Below are positions 28,203-38,488 of a DNA stretch of 64,000 nt, piece after piece (position 1 is the first letter of the stretch; each line of letters opens with the position of its first letter). A program made the translations under genes and the position numbers. The stretch spans positions 62,001 through 126,000 of the forward strand of contig NZ_JAPJIV010000011.1 of NCBI RefSeq assembly GCF_026241895.1. The letters are read 5' to 3'. This stretch comes from Pseudomonas sp. RIT-562. Lineage in GTDB: Bacteria; Pseudomonadota; Gammaproteobacteria; Pseudomonadales; Pseudomonadaceae. Under the pieces are notes generated by a model. It was not told the DNA's origin. It saw nothing but the letters and a program-made list of their open reading frames with translations, and made no database searches.

Positions 28203-29180
28203 ATGGCAAAACGTATCCAGTTCAGTGCCCATGGCGGCCCCGAAGTGCTCGAATATGTCGATTACCAACCTGCGGAGCCTGGCCCGCAGCAGGTGCGCGT
28301 GGCCAACAAGGCCATCGGCCTGAACTTCATCGACACTTATTACCGTAGCGGACTGTATGCACCTCCGGCCTTGCCATCGGGCCTGGGCTCGGAAGGCGCC
28401 GGCGTGGTCGAAGCAGTGGGCAGCGCCGTCACTCGATTTAAAGTGGGCGATCGGGTGGCCTATGGCAGCGGCCCACTGGGCGCCTACAGCGACACGCACG
28501 TGTTGCCCGAAGCCAATCTGGTACAGCTACCGGATGCGATCAGCTTCGAGCAGGCCGCCGGCGTGATGCTCAAGGGCCTGACCGTGCAGTATCTGCTGCG
28601 CCAGACCTACGAACTCAAGGGTGGCGAAACCATTTTGTTCCACGCCGCTGCGGGTGGGGTCGGTTCGCTCGCGTGCCAATGGGCCAAGGCCCTGGGTGTG
28701 AAGTTGATCGGCACGGTCAGCTCTGCGGAAAAAGCCGCGCTGGCCAAAGCCAACGGCGCCTGGGCGACGATCGATTACAGCCATGAAGACGTGGCGCAGC
28801 GAGTCCTGGAATTGACCGACGGCAAGAAAGTGCCAGTGGTTTACGACGGAGTCGGCAAGGACACCTGGCTGACGTCCCTCGACAGCGCGGCTCCGCGCGG
28901 CCTGGTAGTGAGCTTCGGCAATGCGTCGGGCGCGGTGGACGGGGTAAACCTGGGGATTTTATCGGCGAAGGGTTCGCTGTACGTGACCCGGCCAACGCTG
29001 GCGACCTACGCCAACAACGCAGAGAACCTGCAGCGCATGGCGGATGAATTGTTCGAGATGATCAGCAGTGGGAAGTTGAAAGTGGATATCAGCCAGAAGT
29101 ATCCGTTGGCTGAGGCGGCGAAGGCGCAGATCGAATTGTCGGCGCGGCGCACAACTGGCTCGACTATTTTGCTGCCTTGA
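28203..29180 (+). CDS. qor: NADPH:quinone oxidoreductase (zeta-crystallin type)
   Basis: Medium-chain dehydrogenase/reductase without zinc ligands that reduces quinones by one electron with NADPH. The 325-aa protein has the nucleotide-binding loop HAAAGGVGSLACQWAKALG at about residues 142-160 and the early motif GLNFIDTYYRSGLY. A GGAG site is placed eight bases before the ATG. Homologue sits in the same place, between hemF and tsaC, in P. aeruginosa. Confidence 0.93.
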   Translation: MAKRIQFSAHGGPEVLEYVDYQPAEPGPQQVRVANKAIGLNFIDTYYRSGLYAPPALPSGLGSEGAGVVEAVGSAVTRFKVGDRVAYGSGPLGAYSDTHVLPEANLVQLPDAISFEQAAGVMLKGLTVQYLLRQTYELKGGETILFHAAAGGVGSLACQWAKALGVKLIGTVSSAEKAALAKANGAWATIDYSHEDVAQRVLELTDGKKVPVVYDGVGKDTWLTSLDSAAPRGLVVSFGNASGAVDGVNLGILSAKGSLYVTRPTLATYANNAENLQRMADELFEMISSGKLKVDISQKYPLAEAAKAQIELSARRTTGSTILLP

Positions 29181-29188
29181 AGGCCTGA

Positions 29189-29258
29189 TCGCGAGCAGGC
29201 TCACTCCTACAGATGGTGTGCGACACAAATCCTGTGGGAGCGGGCTTGCCCGCGAATA
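29189..29258. repeat. REP-type inverted pair
   Basis: ATCGCGAGCAGGCTCACTCC at the left and TGTGGGAGCGGGCTTGCCCG at the right in inverted orientation with a ~21-bp spacer. It lies between the convergent qor and tsaC genes. Confidence 0.85.
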
Positions 29259-29272
29259 GCAACGCCGCAGTC

Positions 29273-29830
29273 TCAATCCGGACGAATCACATTGCCCGTC
29301 GCCAGGTCTCGAATAACACTCGGATTCCTGCGCCCACCCAAATTCCCGCCCAGAATGTAATCCACCTGCCCACGGAAATACTGTTCCACTCGAATCCGCG
29401 TGCGCGCTGCCGGCCGACCTTGCGGGTTGGCCGAGGTCGACACCAGCGGCCCTGTCAGCGCACACAATTCCCGCACCTGAGGATGATCGCTGACCCGCAA
29501 CGCCACCGTCTCATGCTTGCCAGTAATCCACAGCGGCAATTGATTCTGGTGCGGCACCAGCCAGGTATTGGGCCCTGGCCAAGTGCTGGCCATGCGGTCC
29601 ATCCACAACTCGGGGAAATCCTCGAACAGGAAGTCGAACTGGCGAATGTTATCGGCGACCAAGATCAGGCCCTTCTCCATGGACCGCCCCTTGATCATCA
29701 GCAAACGCTCCACTGCGTTCTGGTCCCATGGGTCGCAACCCAGGCCCCAGACCGCTTCGGTTGGATAGGCAATCACCGCGCCTGAGCGAACGGCTTGCGC
29801 GGCTTGTTGCACACGCCAACTGTTGACCAT
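29273..29830 (-). CDS. tsaC: L-threonylcarbamoyladenylate synthase TsaC
   Basis: Makes threonylcarbamoyl-AMP from threonine, bicarbonate and ATP for the t6A37 modification of ANN-decoding tRNAs. The 185-aa protein is a short, YrdC-only form with family motifs [28 protein letters not shown] and the STSANPQG loop. It is next to dprA on the same strand with 54 bp between, as in many gammaproteobacteria. Confidence 0.95.
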   Translation of the reverse strand: MVNSWRVQQAAQAVRSGAVIAYPTEAVWGLGCDPWDQNAVERLLMIKGRSMEKGLILVADNIRQFDFLFEDFPELWMDRMASTWPGPNTWLVPHQNQLPLWITGKHETVALRVSDHPQVRELCALTGPLVSTSANPQGRPAARTRIRVEQYFRGQVDYILGGNLGGRRNPSVIRDLATGNVIRPD

Positions 29831-29884
29831 GAAAAACTCTCCGGAATAAGGCTCTGCGCAGTTTACCGATCTTCCTTATAAAAC

Positions 29885-30985
29885 CTAGCTCACCCGCGCA
29901 AACCAGCGTCCACTTTCACAAACCGCGCGACCGTCCATTTCCAGCTCTGTCAGCGCCGCCAGCACTTTGGGCAGTGTCCAACCGCTATTGATGGCCAACG
30001 ATTCACTGGTATGTGGCGCCGCGTGCAGCAATACGAGCAAGGGGTGGGTCACCACCGGCTCAGTTGTGGAAAACGACAACTGTTGCCAACCACGCAGTGC
30101 TTCGAGGATGTGCTCGATGGTTTCCACCAGCATGGCGCCATCACGAATCAGTTGGTGGCAACCCTTGGCCCCGGGATGATGAATCGATCCAGGAATTGCA
30201 TACACCTCACGCCCTTGCTCCGCCGCCAGCCGGGCAGTAATCAACGAACCACTGGCCACACTCGCCTCGACTACCAATACGCCAAGGGACAACCCGCTGA
30301 TGATCCGGTTGCGCCGCGGAAAGTTGCTGGGGGTCGGCGGGGCGTCCAGCGGGAACTCGGAAACCACTGCGCTACCGGAGGCAATCATGGCGTCTGCCAG
30401 ACGGCGATTGCGCTGTGGATAAAACTTTTCAAGTCCCGTGCCAAGTACCCCGACCGTTCGCCCCCCCACATCCAGAGCCGCCTGGTGAGCTGCGGCGTCA
30501 ATGCCGAGGGCAAGACCACTGGTGATGACAAAACCAGCACCGGCCAGGCTGCGCGAGAACGCGGCGGCCGTGTCCATCCCTGGCCGCGACGCGCGACGAC
30601 TGCCAACCATCGCCAACTGCGGTTTTTCCAGGATACCGGGGTCTCCCGCGACAAATAACAAGGGTGGAGGGTCGCTGATTTCCGCCAGCAGCGCCGGGTA
30701 GTCAGGTTGGTCCCACATCAGTAAATGCTGGCCCGGACGCTCAAGCCAGGCCAATGCGTGGCAGGCGCCATCGCGCACATCCGGCTCGCGACGCGCCTCG
30801 GCGCAAGCGAAGGGCAGGCCCAGAGACTTCCAGGCGTTGGCCGGCGCGCTCAAGGCTTTTGAGGCCGAGCCGAAGGCGTCCAGCAGTTTTCTGAAGCGTG
30901 CCGGGCCCAATTCAGGCAAGCGATGCAGACGCAGACGCGCCTCCAGTTCGGCAGGCGATACCGCTGCAGTAGCAGACAATGTCAT
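29885..30985 (-). CDS. dprA: DNA-processing protein DprA
   Basis: Loads RecA on incoming single-stranded DNA in natural transformation. The 366-aa protein has an N-terminal SAM-like region, the Rossmann core at about 105-300 with the motifs VGSRRASRPG, SGLALGIDAAAH, and NFPRRNRIISGLS, and a C-terminal winged-helix part from about 310. The length and motifs are complete, so the gene looks functional. Contains one exact DnaA-box 9-mer at 30414. Confidence 0.95.
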   Translation of the reverse strand: MTLSATAAVSPAELEARLRLHRLPELGPARFRKLLDAFGSASKALSAPANAWKSLGLPFACAEARREPDVRDGACHALAWLERPGQHLLMWDQPDYPALLAEISDPPPLLFVAGDPGILEKPQLAMVGSRRASRPGMDTAAAFSRSLAGAGFVITSGLALGIDAAAHQAALDVGGRTVGVLGTGLEKFYPQRNRRLADAMIASGSAVVSEFPLDAPPTPSNFPRRNRIISGLSLGVLVVEASVASGSLITARLAAEQGREVYAIPGSIHHPGAKGCHQLIRDGAMLVETIEHILEALRGWQQLSFSTTEPVVTHPLLVLLHAAPHTSESLAINSGWTLPKVLAALTELEMDGRAVCESGRWFARVS

Positions 30986-31065
30986 GGATCATCCTTGATC
31001 GTTATGAGGCCCGTTCAATCGGGCATAAGCTGTGGATAAGTCTGTTGGTAACTTGTGAAGCAGGC

Positions 31066-32091
31066 TTACGGATTTCGTACCTTGTCCATCACCGCCAACG
31101 AGCGCGAAGCATTGAGGACCAGGCCGTAACTGAGCTTGTCGTAGGTGCGGAAAACCATCAGCAGTCCAGCGCGCTCATCGGGAATCTTCAGCGGCTGACC
31201 GGTGATCCGGTCTCTCACCGTTTCACCGGTTTTCATCACCACCAGGACATTACCCTCGGCCAATCCATCACGCTGCCCCTTGTTCAACGTGACGACATCC
31301 ATGGCGCCGATCTGCGTTACCCCACGTGGCACGTCGATGATCAGCCCCTTGATGTCAGTCTTTGGCGCGCTGGGCATGAAGGTAGAATTGATCGAACGCT
31401 CCTCGCTACTGAACAGGCGATCCCCCAGGCGTACCTCTTGCGTAGTGCGTTGCAGCGCCAGGGTGGCAACGTCGGCCTCAGAGGCCACAATTTCACCACC
31501 GCCGATGTCATCCGCGTTGATCCCGAGGAATTCCTTGGTCTCGGGGTCGGTGTAGACCTTGCCCTGACGGAAGATTCCATACACCGGCTGGTTCGGATCG
31601 AACTGCCCGCGAGCGAAGATTCTGTCCCCTGTACCGCTGAGTACTCGCTCGGCATCTCCGGCAACGATGTAGGGCGCCTGGTCGAAGTCTTCGACCTTAT
31701 CGACGATACGGTTGCTCAGCAGGAAGCTGTTGATCGATTGCAGCGGAATGCTTGGAATGGCATCCGCCACCGGAGAACTGCGAATCCGCGGCGAGAGCTT
31801 GATGGTGCCACGGGAAGCCCCGCGATTGAGGGTCAGGCGCGGCTGGCCATTGATATAGACCAGCGACAGCGAGTCGCCGGGATAGATGAGATTGGGGTTT
31901 TCGATCTGTGGGTTGGCTTGCCACAACTCCGGCCATTTCCATGGCTCGCGCAAGAATTTTCCTGATATGTCCCAGAGTGTGTCTCCGGCAACCACCGTGT
32001 ATTGCTGTGGAAAACCTTCCCTGAGTTGCACTTGCCCATGCGCTAAACCGGCTGAAGCCAGAAGGAGCAGGGCGAGTAGTGATTTCCTCAT
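31066..32091 (-). CDS. Exported LysM peptidoglycan-binding protein
   Basis: A 341-aa periplasmic protein with a signal peptide (MRKSLLALLLLASAGLAHG), one LysM domain at about 30-80 (YTVVAGDTLWDISGKFLREPWKWPELWQANPQI), and a ~250-residue C-terminal part of unknown function. No catalytic domain is visible, so a scaffold or binding role at the cell wall is likely. A homologue lies between dprA and def in P. aeruginosa. The ATG at 32091 is chosen because a signal peptide begins there; the longer frame upstream has no site. Divergent from def. Confidence 0.88.
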   Translation of the reverse strand: MRKSLLALLLLASAGLAHGQVQLREGFPQQYTVVAGDTLWDISGKFLREPWKWPELWQANPQIENPNLIYPGDSLSLVYINGQPRLTLNRGASRGTIKLSPRIRSSPVADAIPSIPLQSINSFLLSNRIVDKVEDFDQAPYIVAGDAERVLSGTGDRIFARGQFDPNQPVYGIFRQGKVYTDPETKEFLGINADDIGGGEIVASEADVATLALQRTTQEVRLGDRLFSSEERSINSTFMPSAPKTDIKGLIIDVPRGVTQIGAMDVVTLNKGQRDGLAEGNVLVVMKTGETVRDRITGQPLKIPDERAGLLMVFRTYDKLSYGLVLNASRSLAVMDKVRNP

Positions 32092-32260
32092 GCGGTGAAT
32101 CCCTTTATTATGTGCGTTCGCGTGAAACGCCAGAGCCCTCGTGGCTCGCTCCTGACTCTTGACAGAGAAAAGGTAGCTACGCTTCACAACGGTAGCCTGC
32201 ATCTTCGGACCCGCCAGGCCATCGACCCGACTTTACCTCACACGTGCAGCAAATAAGCTT

Positions 32261-32767
32261 ATGGCCATTTTAGACATCCTCGAATTTCCCGACTCGCGCC
32301 TGCGCACTATCGCCAAACCTGTGGCTGTAGTGGACGACGAAGTGCGCCAGTTGGTCGACGACATGTTTGAAACAATGTATGAAGCGCCAGGCATCGGCCT
32401 CGCCGCGACCCAGGTCAACGTGCACAAACGTATCGTCGTGATGGACCTCTCCGAAGACCGCAGCGAACCGCGGGTGTTCATCAACCCCGAGTTCGAATCA
32501 CTGACCGACGAGATGGAGCAGTATCAGGAAGGCTGCCTCTCGGTGCCGGGCTTCTACGAAAACGTCGATCGCCCGCAGAAGGTCAAGGTCAAGGCTCTGG
32601 ACCGTGACGGCCAGCCTTACGAACTGATCGCCGAAGGTCTGCTCGCTGTGTGCATCCAGCACGAATGCGACCACCTTAACGGTAAATTGTTCGTCGACTA
32701 CCTGTCCAACCTGAAACGTGACCGAATCAAGAAAAAACTGGAAAAGCTCCATCGCCAGAACGCTTGA
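32261..32767 (+). CDS. def: Peptide deformylase
   Basis: Removes the formyl group from the N-terminal Met of new proteins. The 168-aa protein has all three conserved motifs: GIGLAATQ (residues about 45-52), EGCLSVPG with the metal-binding Cys, and HECDHLNG with two His ligands and the catalytic Glu. First gene of the def-fmt-rsmB-trkA series, though a terminator-like hairpin lies between def and fmt. Confidence 0.97.
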   Translation: MAILDILEFPDSRLRTIAKPVAVVDDEVRQLVDDMFETMYEAPGIGLAATQVNVHKRIVVMDLSEDRSEPRVFINPEFESLTDEMEQYQEGCLSVPGFYENVDRPQKVKVKALDRDGQPYELIAEGLLAVCIQHECDHLNGKLFVDYLSNLKRDRIKKKLEKLHRQNA

Positions 32768-32779
32768 TGCCCTCCTTTC

Positions 32780-32808
32780 AAAGGCTTGCTGCGGCAAGCC
32801 TTTTTCTT
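32780..32808 (+). terminator. Hairpin terminator between def and fmt
   Basis: Nine-base stem (AAAGGCTTG/CAAGCCTTT) with a CTGCGG loop followed by TTCTTTTTC, 13 bp after the def stop and 18 bp before the fmt start. It has the look of a complete intrinsic terminator inside an otherwise operon-like gene series. Confidence 0.75.
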
Positions 32809-32825
32809 TTTCAGAGATCGCTCCC

Positions 32826-33785
32826 ATGACTGAGCCACTGCGCATCGTCTTTGCCGGCACCCCGGAATTCGCCGCCGAACACCTCAAGGCGCTGCTCGAC
32901 AGCCCGTACGAGATCGTCGCGGTCTACACCCAGCCGGACCGTCCGGCGGGCCGTGGGCAAAAGCTGATGCCGAGCCCGGTCAAGCAACTCGCTCTGGAAA
33001 ACCATATCCCGGTGTTGCAGCCGCCAACCCTGCGCAACGAAGAGGCCCAGGCCGAACTGGCCGCGCTAAACCCGGACCTGCTGGTGGTGGTCGCCTACGG
33101 CCTGATCCTGCCGCAAGCGGTGCTGGATATTCCACCCCTGGGCTGCATCAACAGTCACGCCTCGCTGCTTCCGCGCTGGCGCGGAGCGGCGCCAATCCAG
33201 CGAGCAGTCGAAGCCGGAGACAGCGAAAGTGGCGTCACCGTGATGCGCATGGAGCTGGGTCTCGATACCGGGCCGATGCTGCTCAAAGTCACCACGCCAA
33301 TTACCGGTACCGATACCGGAGGCAGCCTTCACGACCGACTGGCTGAAATGGGGCCGCCGGCCGTGGTCCAGGCGATTGCCGGGCTTGCCGCCGGGACGCT
33401 GGAAGGCGAGGTGCAGGACGATAGTCTCGCCACCTACGCACACAAATTGAACAAAGACGAAGCGCGCATCGACTGGAGTCGCCCGGCGGTTGAGCTGGAA
33501 CGCCTGGTCCGCGCCTTCAACCCGTGGCCCATCACCCACAGCACGCTCAATGGCGAAGCGCTGAAAGTCCTGGCCGCGAACCTCGCTGAAGGGCAGGGCG
33601 CCCCCGGTGAAATCCTCAGCGCCAGCAAAGAAGGCCTGGTCGTGGCGTGCGGCGAGCAGGCGTTGTGCCTGACGCGCCTGCAACTGCCCGGCGGCAAGGC
33701 GCTGAATTTCAGCGACCTGTTCAACAGCCGTCGCGAGAAATTCGCCATCGGCACTGTCCTTGGCCAAGCGGTGGATGCTCAATGA
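32826..33785 (+). CDS. fmt: Methionyl-tRNA formyltransferase
   Basis: Formylates Met-tRNA(fMet) for initiation. The 319-aa protein has the N-terminal formyltransferase domain with the [15 protein letters not shown] motif and the C-terminal tRNA-binding domain. The ATG at 32826 starts [17 protein letters not shown], the conserved N-terminus; upstream in-frame codons belong to the def stop and terminator. Its stop overlaps the rsmB start as ATGA. Confidence 0.97.
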   Translation: MTEPLRIVFAGTPEFAAEHLKALLDSPYEIVAVYTQPDRPAGRGQKLMPSPVKQLALENHIPVLQPPTLRNEEAQAELAALNPDLLVVVAYGLILPQAVLDIPPLGCINSHASLLPRWRGAAPIQRAVEAGDSESGVTVMRMELGLDTGPMLLKVTTPITGTDTGGSLHDRLAEMGPPAVVQAIAGLAAGTLEGEVQDDSLATYAHKLNKDEARIDWSRPAVELERLVRAFNPWPITHSTLNGEALKVLAANLAEGQGAPGEILSASKEGLVVACGEQALCLTRLQLPGGKALNFSDLFNSRREKFAIGTVLGQAVDAQ

Positions 33786-35092
33786 ACCCGCGTCTCGCCG
33801 CCGCCAAGGCGCTCGCAGCGGTACTAAACGGCAAAGCCTCGCTGAACAGTTCACTGCCAACCCAAATGGACAAGGTCGAGGACCGCGACCGCGGCTTCAC
33901 CCAGGACCTGGCGTTTGGCACTGCGCGCTGGCAGCCACGCTTGTCGGCGCTCGCGGCAAAACTGCTGCAGAAGCCGTTCAAGGCGGCGGACGCCGATGTG
34001 GAGGCGTTGTTATTGGTCGGCCTGTACCAATTGCTCTACACCCGAGTTCCCGCCCATGCCGCCATCGGTGAAACCGTCGGTTGCGCGGACAAGCTGAAAA
34101 AGCCCTGGGCCAAGGCACTGCTCAACGCTGTGCTGCGCCGCGCCCAGCGTGAAAGCGAAGCGCTGCTGGCAGAGCTGGAGCACGACCCGGTGGTGCGCAC
34201 AGCCCATCCACGCTGGCTGCAAAAGTCGCTCAAGGCTTTCTGGCCCGAGCAGTGGGAAGCCATCTGCGCAGCAAACAACGCACACCCGCCAATGATTCTG
34301 CGGGTCAACCGCCGTCATCACAGCCGCGATGCCTACCTCGGACTGCTGAGTGAAGCGGGCATCGCCGCCAGCCCGTGCGTGTACAGCCCCGATGGCATCA
34401 TCCTTGAGGCAGCTGCCGACGTGCGCAGCCTTCCGGGGTTCGCCGAGGGCTGGATCAGCGTTCAGGATGAGGCCGCGCAATTAGCCGCCGATCTGCTCGA
34501 CCTGGCACCGGGCCAACGGGTTCTGGACGCCTGCTGCGCGCCAGGCGGCAAGACCTGCCATATCCTCGAAGCCGAGCCCAAGCTGGCAGGCGTCGTGGCT
34601 GTCGACCTGGAAGCCAAGCGCCTGGTGCGCGTGCGGGAAAACCTCGCACGCCTGGGCTTGAGCGCCGAACTGATCGCTGCCGATGGCCGCGACACGGCCA
34701 CCTGGTGGGACGGTAAACCGTTCCAGCGCATCCTGCTCGATGCACCCTGCTCGGCGACCGGTGTGATCCGGCGCCACCCGGACATCAAGCTGACCCGCCA
34801 ACCCGACGACATCGCCGCACTGGCAGTCCTTCAGGGCGAATTGCTGGACGCCATGTGGATCACCCTGGAAGTGGGCGGCATTCTGCTTTACGCCACCTGC
34901 TCCACCTTGCCGACCGAGAACACTGAAGTCATTGCAGCCTTCCTCGCCCGCACACCGGGCGCCCGTGAGCTTGATCTCGCCACGGCGGCCGGGATCAAGC
35001 AGCCCCACGGTCGCCAGTTGCTGGCCCAGGAAGGCGGACATGACGGGTTCTACTACGCCAAGTTGATCAAGATCGCCGCCGCGCGCGGTTAA
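33782..35092 (+). CDS. rsmB: 16S rRNA m5C967 methyltransferase RsmB
   Basis: Methylates C967 of 16S rRNA using S-adenosylmethionine. The 436-aa protein has an N-terminal NusB-like RNA-binding domain (residues ~1-140) and a Rossmann methyltransferase domain with motif [11 protein letters not shown], the catalytic Cys in [15 protein letters not shown] and the second conserved Cys in [11 protein letters not shown]. The ATG at 33782 overlaps the fmt stop (ATGA); longer upstream reading frame would lie inside fmt. Confidence 0.96.
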   Translation: MNPRLAAAKALAAVLNGKASLNSSLPTQMDKVEDRDRGFTQDLAFGTARWQPRLSALAAKLLQKPFKAADADVEALLLVGLYQLLYTRVPAHAAIGETVGCADKLKKPWAKALLNAVLRRAQRESEALLAELEHDPVVRTAHPRWLQKSLKAFWPEQWEAICAANNAHPPMILRVNRRHHSRDAYLGLLSEAGIAASPCVYSPDGIILEAAADVRSLPGFAEGWISVQDEAAQLAADLLDLAPGQRVLDACCAPGGKTCHILEAEPKLAGVVAVDLEAKRLVRVRENLARLGLSAELIAADGRDTATWWDGKPFQRILLDAPCSATGVIRRHPDIKLTRQPDDIAALAVLQGELLDAMWITLEVGGILLYATCSTLPTENTEVIAAFLARTPGARELDLATAAGIKQPHGRQLLAQEGGHDGFYYAKLIKIAAARG

Positions 35093-35115
35093 CCGGACTT
35101 CAAGGGAGTGACTGG

Positions 35116-36489
35116 ATGAAAATCATCATCCTCGGCGCAGGGCAGGTAGGCGGTTCGCTGGCGGAACATCTGGCCAGCGAAGCCAACGACATCACCGTGG
35201 TCGACACCGACAGCGAACGCCTGCGTGACCTCGGCGACCGTCTCGACATCCGCACCGTGCAAGGTCGCGGCTCATTGCCCACGGTGCTGCGCCAAGCTGG
35301 CGCCGACGACGCCGACATGCTGGTGGCGGTGACCAACAGCGACGAGACCAACATGGTCGCGTGCCAGGTGGCCCACACCCTGTTCCACACGCCGACCAAG
35401 ATCGCCCGGGTACGGGAGGCGGCGTACCTTACCCGTTCCGAACTGTTCGACAACGAAGCGATTCCGGTCGACGTGCTGATCAGCCCGGAACAAGTGGTAA
35501 CCAACTACATCAAGCGCCTGATTCAGCATCCGGGCGCGCTGCAGGTCATCGACTTCGCCGAAGGCAAAGCGCAACTGGTGGCAGTGAAGGCTTATTACGG
35601 CGGCCCGCTGGTCGGCCAGCAACTGCGCCAACTGCGCGAGCACATGCCAAACGTCGAAACCCGCGTCGCGGCAATTTTCCGCCGCGACCGGCCGATCCTG
35701 CCCCAGGGCGACACGGTGATCGAGGCCGACGACGAAGTATTCTTCATCGCCGCCAAAGCGAATATTCGCGCGGTAATGAGCGAAATGCGCCGCCTGGATG
35801 AAACCTACAAACGCATCGTCATCGCCGGGGGCGGGCAGATCGGCGAGCGCCTGGCAGAGGCGATCGAAAGCCGCTATCAGGTGAAGATCATCGAGATGAA
35901 TCCGACACGCTGCCGGCACCTGTCAGATACCCTGGACAGTACCGTGGTGTTGCAGGGCAGCGCTTCGGACCGCGATCTGTTGCTGGAAGAAAACATCGCC
36001 GACGCCGACCTGTTCCTGGCACTGACCAACGATGATGAGGCCAACATCATGTCGTCGCTGCTGGCCAAACGCCTGGGCGCGAAAAAAGTGATGACGATCA
36101 TCAACAATCCGGCCTACGTCGATTTGATCCAGGGCGGCGACATCGACATCGCCATCAGCCCGCAACTCGCGACCATCGGCACCTTGCTCGCCCACGTACG
36201 CCGTGGCGATATCGTCAGCGTGCACTCATTGCGTCGCGGTGCGGCGGAGGCCATCGAGGCGATTGCCCATGGCGATGCGAAGTCGAGCAAAGTAATCGGC
36301 AAGGCCATCGAGAACATCGGCCTGCCTCCGGGCACTACCATTGGCGCGATCATCCGCGATGAAGAAGTGATCATTGCCCATGACGACACGGTGATCGCGG
36401 CAGGGGACCATGTGATCCTGTTCCTTGTGGATAAAAAACATATCCGGGATGTAGAGAAGCTGTTTCATGTGGGACTGAGCTTCTTCTGA
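35116..36489 (+). CDS. trkA: Trk potassium uptake regulatory NAD-binding protein TrkA
   Basis: Cytoplasmic gating subunit of the Trk potassium transporter. The 457-aa protein contains two RCK units, each with a Rossmann NAD-binding loop ([15 protein letters not shown] at 4-18 and [15 protein letters not shown] at about 236-250) and a following RCK-C domain. It follows rsmB by 23 bp with an AAGGGAG site, as in P. aeruginosa. The membrane subunit TrkH/TrkG is not in the window. One exact DnaA-box 9-mer lies near its 3' end at 36426. Confidence 0.96.
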   Translation: MKIIILGAGQVGGSLAEHLASEANDITVVDTDSERLRDLGDRLDIRTVQGRGSLPTVLRQAGADDADMLVAVTNSDETNMVACQVAHTLFHTPTKIARVREAAYLTRSELFDNEAIPVDVLISPEQVVTNYIKRLIQHPGALQVIDFAEGKAQLVAVKAYYGGPLVGQQLRQLREHMPNVETRVAAIFRRDRPILPQGDTVIEADDEVFFIAAKANIRAVMSEMRRLDETYKRIVIAGGGQIGERLAEAIESRYQVKIIEMNPTRCRHLSDTLDSTVVLQGSASDRDLLLEENIADADLFLALTNDDEANIMSSLLAKRLGAKKVMTIINNPAYVDLIQGGDIDIAISPQLATIGTLLAHVRRGDIVSVHSLRRGAAEAIEAIAHGDAKSSKVIGKAIENIGLPPGTTIGAIIRDEEVIIAHDDTVIAAGDHVILFLVDKKHIRDVEKLFHVGLSFF

Positions 36490-36511
36490 TATCCGAATGT
36501 GAGGCGCGACG

Positions 36512-36820
36512 ATGATTGAGTCACTGGAAAAAATGCTCGCCAAAGGCGTGGATAATGCTCTGCTGCGCTTCGGTCTGGGCAAGGGTTATCTGGATCTTGG
36601 AGAAAACGCCAAGGCTGCCGAGCATTTTCAGCGCTGTGTAGAGTTCGATCCGAAGTATTCGGCGGCCTGGAAGCTATTGGGCAAGGCGCAGTTGGCGCAG
36701 GCTGACACTGCAGCAGCCCGACAGGCCTGGGAGTTGGGCCTGGAAGCCGCCCGCGCGCATGGCGACAAGCAGGCGGAAAAAGAGATGAGCGTATTCCTGA
36801 AGAAACTCGACCGCCTGTAG
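36512..36820 (+). CDS. Small tetratricopeptide-repeat protein
   Basis: A 102-aa soluble protein with two or three TPR-like helix pairs (LRFGLGKGYLDLGENAKAAEHFQRCVEFDPKYS and following AWKLLGKAQLAQ), predicted to act as a protein-protein adaptor. No signal peptide. The ATG at 36512 has a GAGGCG site nine bases upstream. Partner unknown. It is 22 bp after trkA and may share its transcript, and is followed by an inverted repeat. Confidence 0.85.
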   Translation: MIESLEKMLAKGVDNALLRFGLGKGYLDLGENAKAAEHFQRCVEFDPKYSAAWKLLGKAQLAQADTAAARQAWELGLEAARAHGDKQAEKEMSVFLKKLDRL

Positions 36821-36826
36821 AACTTG

Positions 36827-36904
36827 TGTAGGCGCTGGCGCAGCCTGCGATCATTTGATTTTGTGTAAAAGATCAAAAAAACGCAGGCTGCGCCAGCTCC
36901 TACA
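36827..36904. repeat. Inverted repeat (third family), possible bidirectional terminator
   Basis: Arms TGTAGGCGCTGGCGCAGCCT at 36827 and AGGCTGCGCCAGCTCCTACA ending at 36904, with one mismatched pair, separated by an AT-rich spacer with A and T runs. Different in sequence from the other two repeat families here. It separates the TPR gene and the acyltransferase gene, which converge. Confidence 0.8.
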
Positions 36905-36921
36905 GAGTTATCCACAGTGCA

Positions 36922-37809
36922 TCAGTACCAACGTTCCTCGCCCGGCGGGCGCTTCTTGAAGCGCTTCATGCTCCACATGTACTGGCTCGGATACGCCGCA
37001 ACGTAGCGCTCCACCACCTTGCTCATGGCCGCACAGGAAGTCTCGGTATCGGTGCTGTACATCGCATCAGGCGCCGCTTCGAGGATCACTTTGTAACCCG
37101 AGCCGTCCGGCAGCCGCAGCGCATGCAGGAACACCCCAACCGCCTTGCCGCCGGCCAGCATGTTCGGCACAAATTTGCTGGTGAGGGCCTGGGTGGCAAA
37201 AAACGGCACGAAAATTCCCGCGGACTCGGCAGGCTCGGGGTCTGCAGGAATCCCCACCTGACCGCCTTTGCGCACTTCCTTGATCACACTGAGAATGCCT
37301 TCCTTTGTCGACGCCGCGACCCGGTTGCCCAGTTGCACTCGCTGTTTGCGCAGCAAGTCGTCCACTGCCTTCAACTTTGGCGGGCGGTAGAAAATGATCG
37401 GCTTGCACTGGCTGCAATAGAAATGATTCAGCACTTCCCAGTTGCCCAGGTGACTGGTGATGCCGACCACGCCCTTGCCCGAAGCCAGGGCATCCTTGAG
37501 CACATCGAGGCCTTCGACTTCACGCACCAGGTCGATCGAACGCTGGGCCGGCCAGATCCAGGCGCAGGCACTTTCGGTCAGCGACTTGCCGATGTCCCGC
37601 AAGCTGCGGCCCACCAGCTGTTCGCGCTCAGCGGCAGGCATCTCGGGGAAACACTTGGCCAGGTTGATCCGCACCACGTCGCGGGAACGGTTGGGCGTTT
37701 TCCACATCACCCAGCCGATGGCCGAGCCGACTGCCTGCACTGCGCGCCAAGGCAGCAGGGCAAACAACCGCAGAGCGCCTACCAGCAAGGCGCCTTTCAA
37801 CTTATCCAC
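36922..37809 (-). CDS. lpxL: Lipid A lauroyl-type acyltransferase (LpxL/HtrB family)
   Basis: Adds a secondary acyl chain to lipid A precursor at the inner membrane. The 295-aa protein has an N-terminal hydrophobic stretch and the LpxL/HtrB active-site motif with His in HLGNWE (HX4E, residues ~120-125), which is normal for lipid A acyltransferases. P. aeruginosa has a lauroyl-type transferase gene in the same place. The start codon is GTG (GTG GAT AAG) preceded by AGGAG; an exact DnaA-box 9-mer overlaps this start codon. Confidence 0.9.
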   Translation of the reverse strand: MDKLKGALLVGALRLFALLPWRAVQAVGSAIGWVMWKTPNRSRDVVRINLAKCFPEMPAAEREQLVGRSLRDIGKSLTESACAWIWPAQRSIDLVREVEGLDVLKDALASGKGVVGITSHLGNWEVLNHFYCSQCKPIIFYRPPKLKAVDDLLRKQRVQLGNRVAASTKEGILSVIKEVRKGGQVGIPADPEPAESAGIFVPFFATQALTSKFVPNMLAGGKAVGVFLHALRLPDGSGYKVILEAAPDAMYSTDTETSCAAMSKVVERYVAAYPSQYMWSMKRFKKRPPGEERWY

Positions 37810-37849
37810 AGGTCACTCCTGATCTTGTGCTGTGTGCGAGGCGGCCATT

Positions 37850-38407
37850 CTAACCGGCGTTCGCCAAGGTCGCGTAACGATCGCAATCGCGGGTGTGGTC
37901 CATGACCATTCCCGAGGCCTGCATCAGTGCGTAACAAATAGTCGGCCCGACGAAGGTGAACCCGGCCTTTTTCAGGCCTTTGCTCATCTCCACTGCCACC
38001 GGCGTCACCGCCGGCACTTCGCTGCGATCCTTGAAATGATTGATCACCGGGGTACCGCCGACGAACGACCAGAGAAACTCCACCGGATCCTCCAGTGCCA
38101 GCCAGGCCTGGGCGTTGCGCCGGGCCGCGTTGAGTTTCAGGCGATTGCGGATGATGCCGGGATCGAGCATCAACTCATCGATTTCCGCGTCGCTCATCTG
38201 AGCCACTCGCTGCACATCGAAGCCGAACAGCACCTCACGATAACGCTCGCGTTTACGCAGCACGGTGATCCAGGAAAGGCCGGCCTGGAACCCTTCGAGC
38301 AAAAGCAACTCGAACAGTCCCTGCGCATCGCGAAGCGGCGTGCCCCACTCCTGATCGTGATAAGCCATGTACAGCGGATCTTCGGAACACCAAAAGCAGC
38401 GTGGCAT
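37850..38407 (-). CDS. tag: DNA-3-methyladenine glycosylase I
   Basis: Excises 3-methyladenine from alkylated DNA. The 185-aa protein has the family's N-terminus [22 protein letters not shown], conserved aromatic residues for base recognition and the C-terminal Cys/His zinc cluster ([16 protein letters not shown]). Divergent from glyQ with 81 bp between. Same position as in P. aeruginosa. Confidence 0.94.
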   Translation of the reverse strand: MPRCFWCSEDPLYMAYHDQEWGTPLRDAQGLFELLLLEGFQAGLSWITVLRKRERYREVLFGFDVQRVAQMSDAEIDELMLDPGIIRNRLKLNAARRNAQAWLALEDPVEFLWSFVGGTPVINHFKDRSEVPAVTPVAVEMSKGLKKAGFTFVGPTICYALMQASGMVMDHTRDCDRYATLANAG

Positions 38408-38488
38408 AAGGCTCCAGGGGGCGTGCGCAGGACCGAATCGGGTATACTCCCGCTCTTTAAATCGCAGCCCAAGAAACAGGTGAATTTC

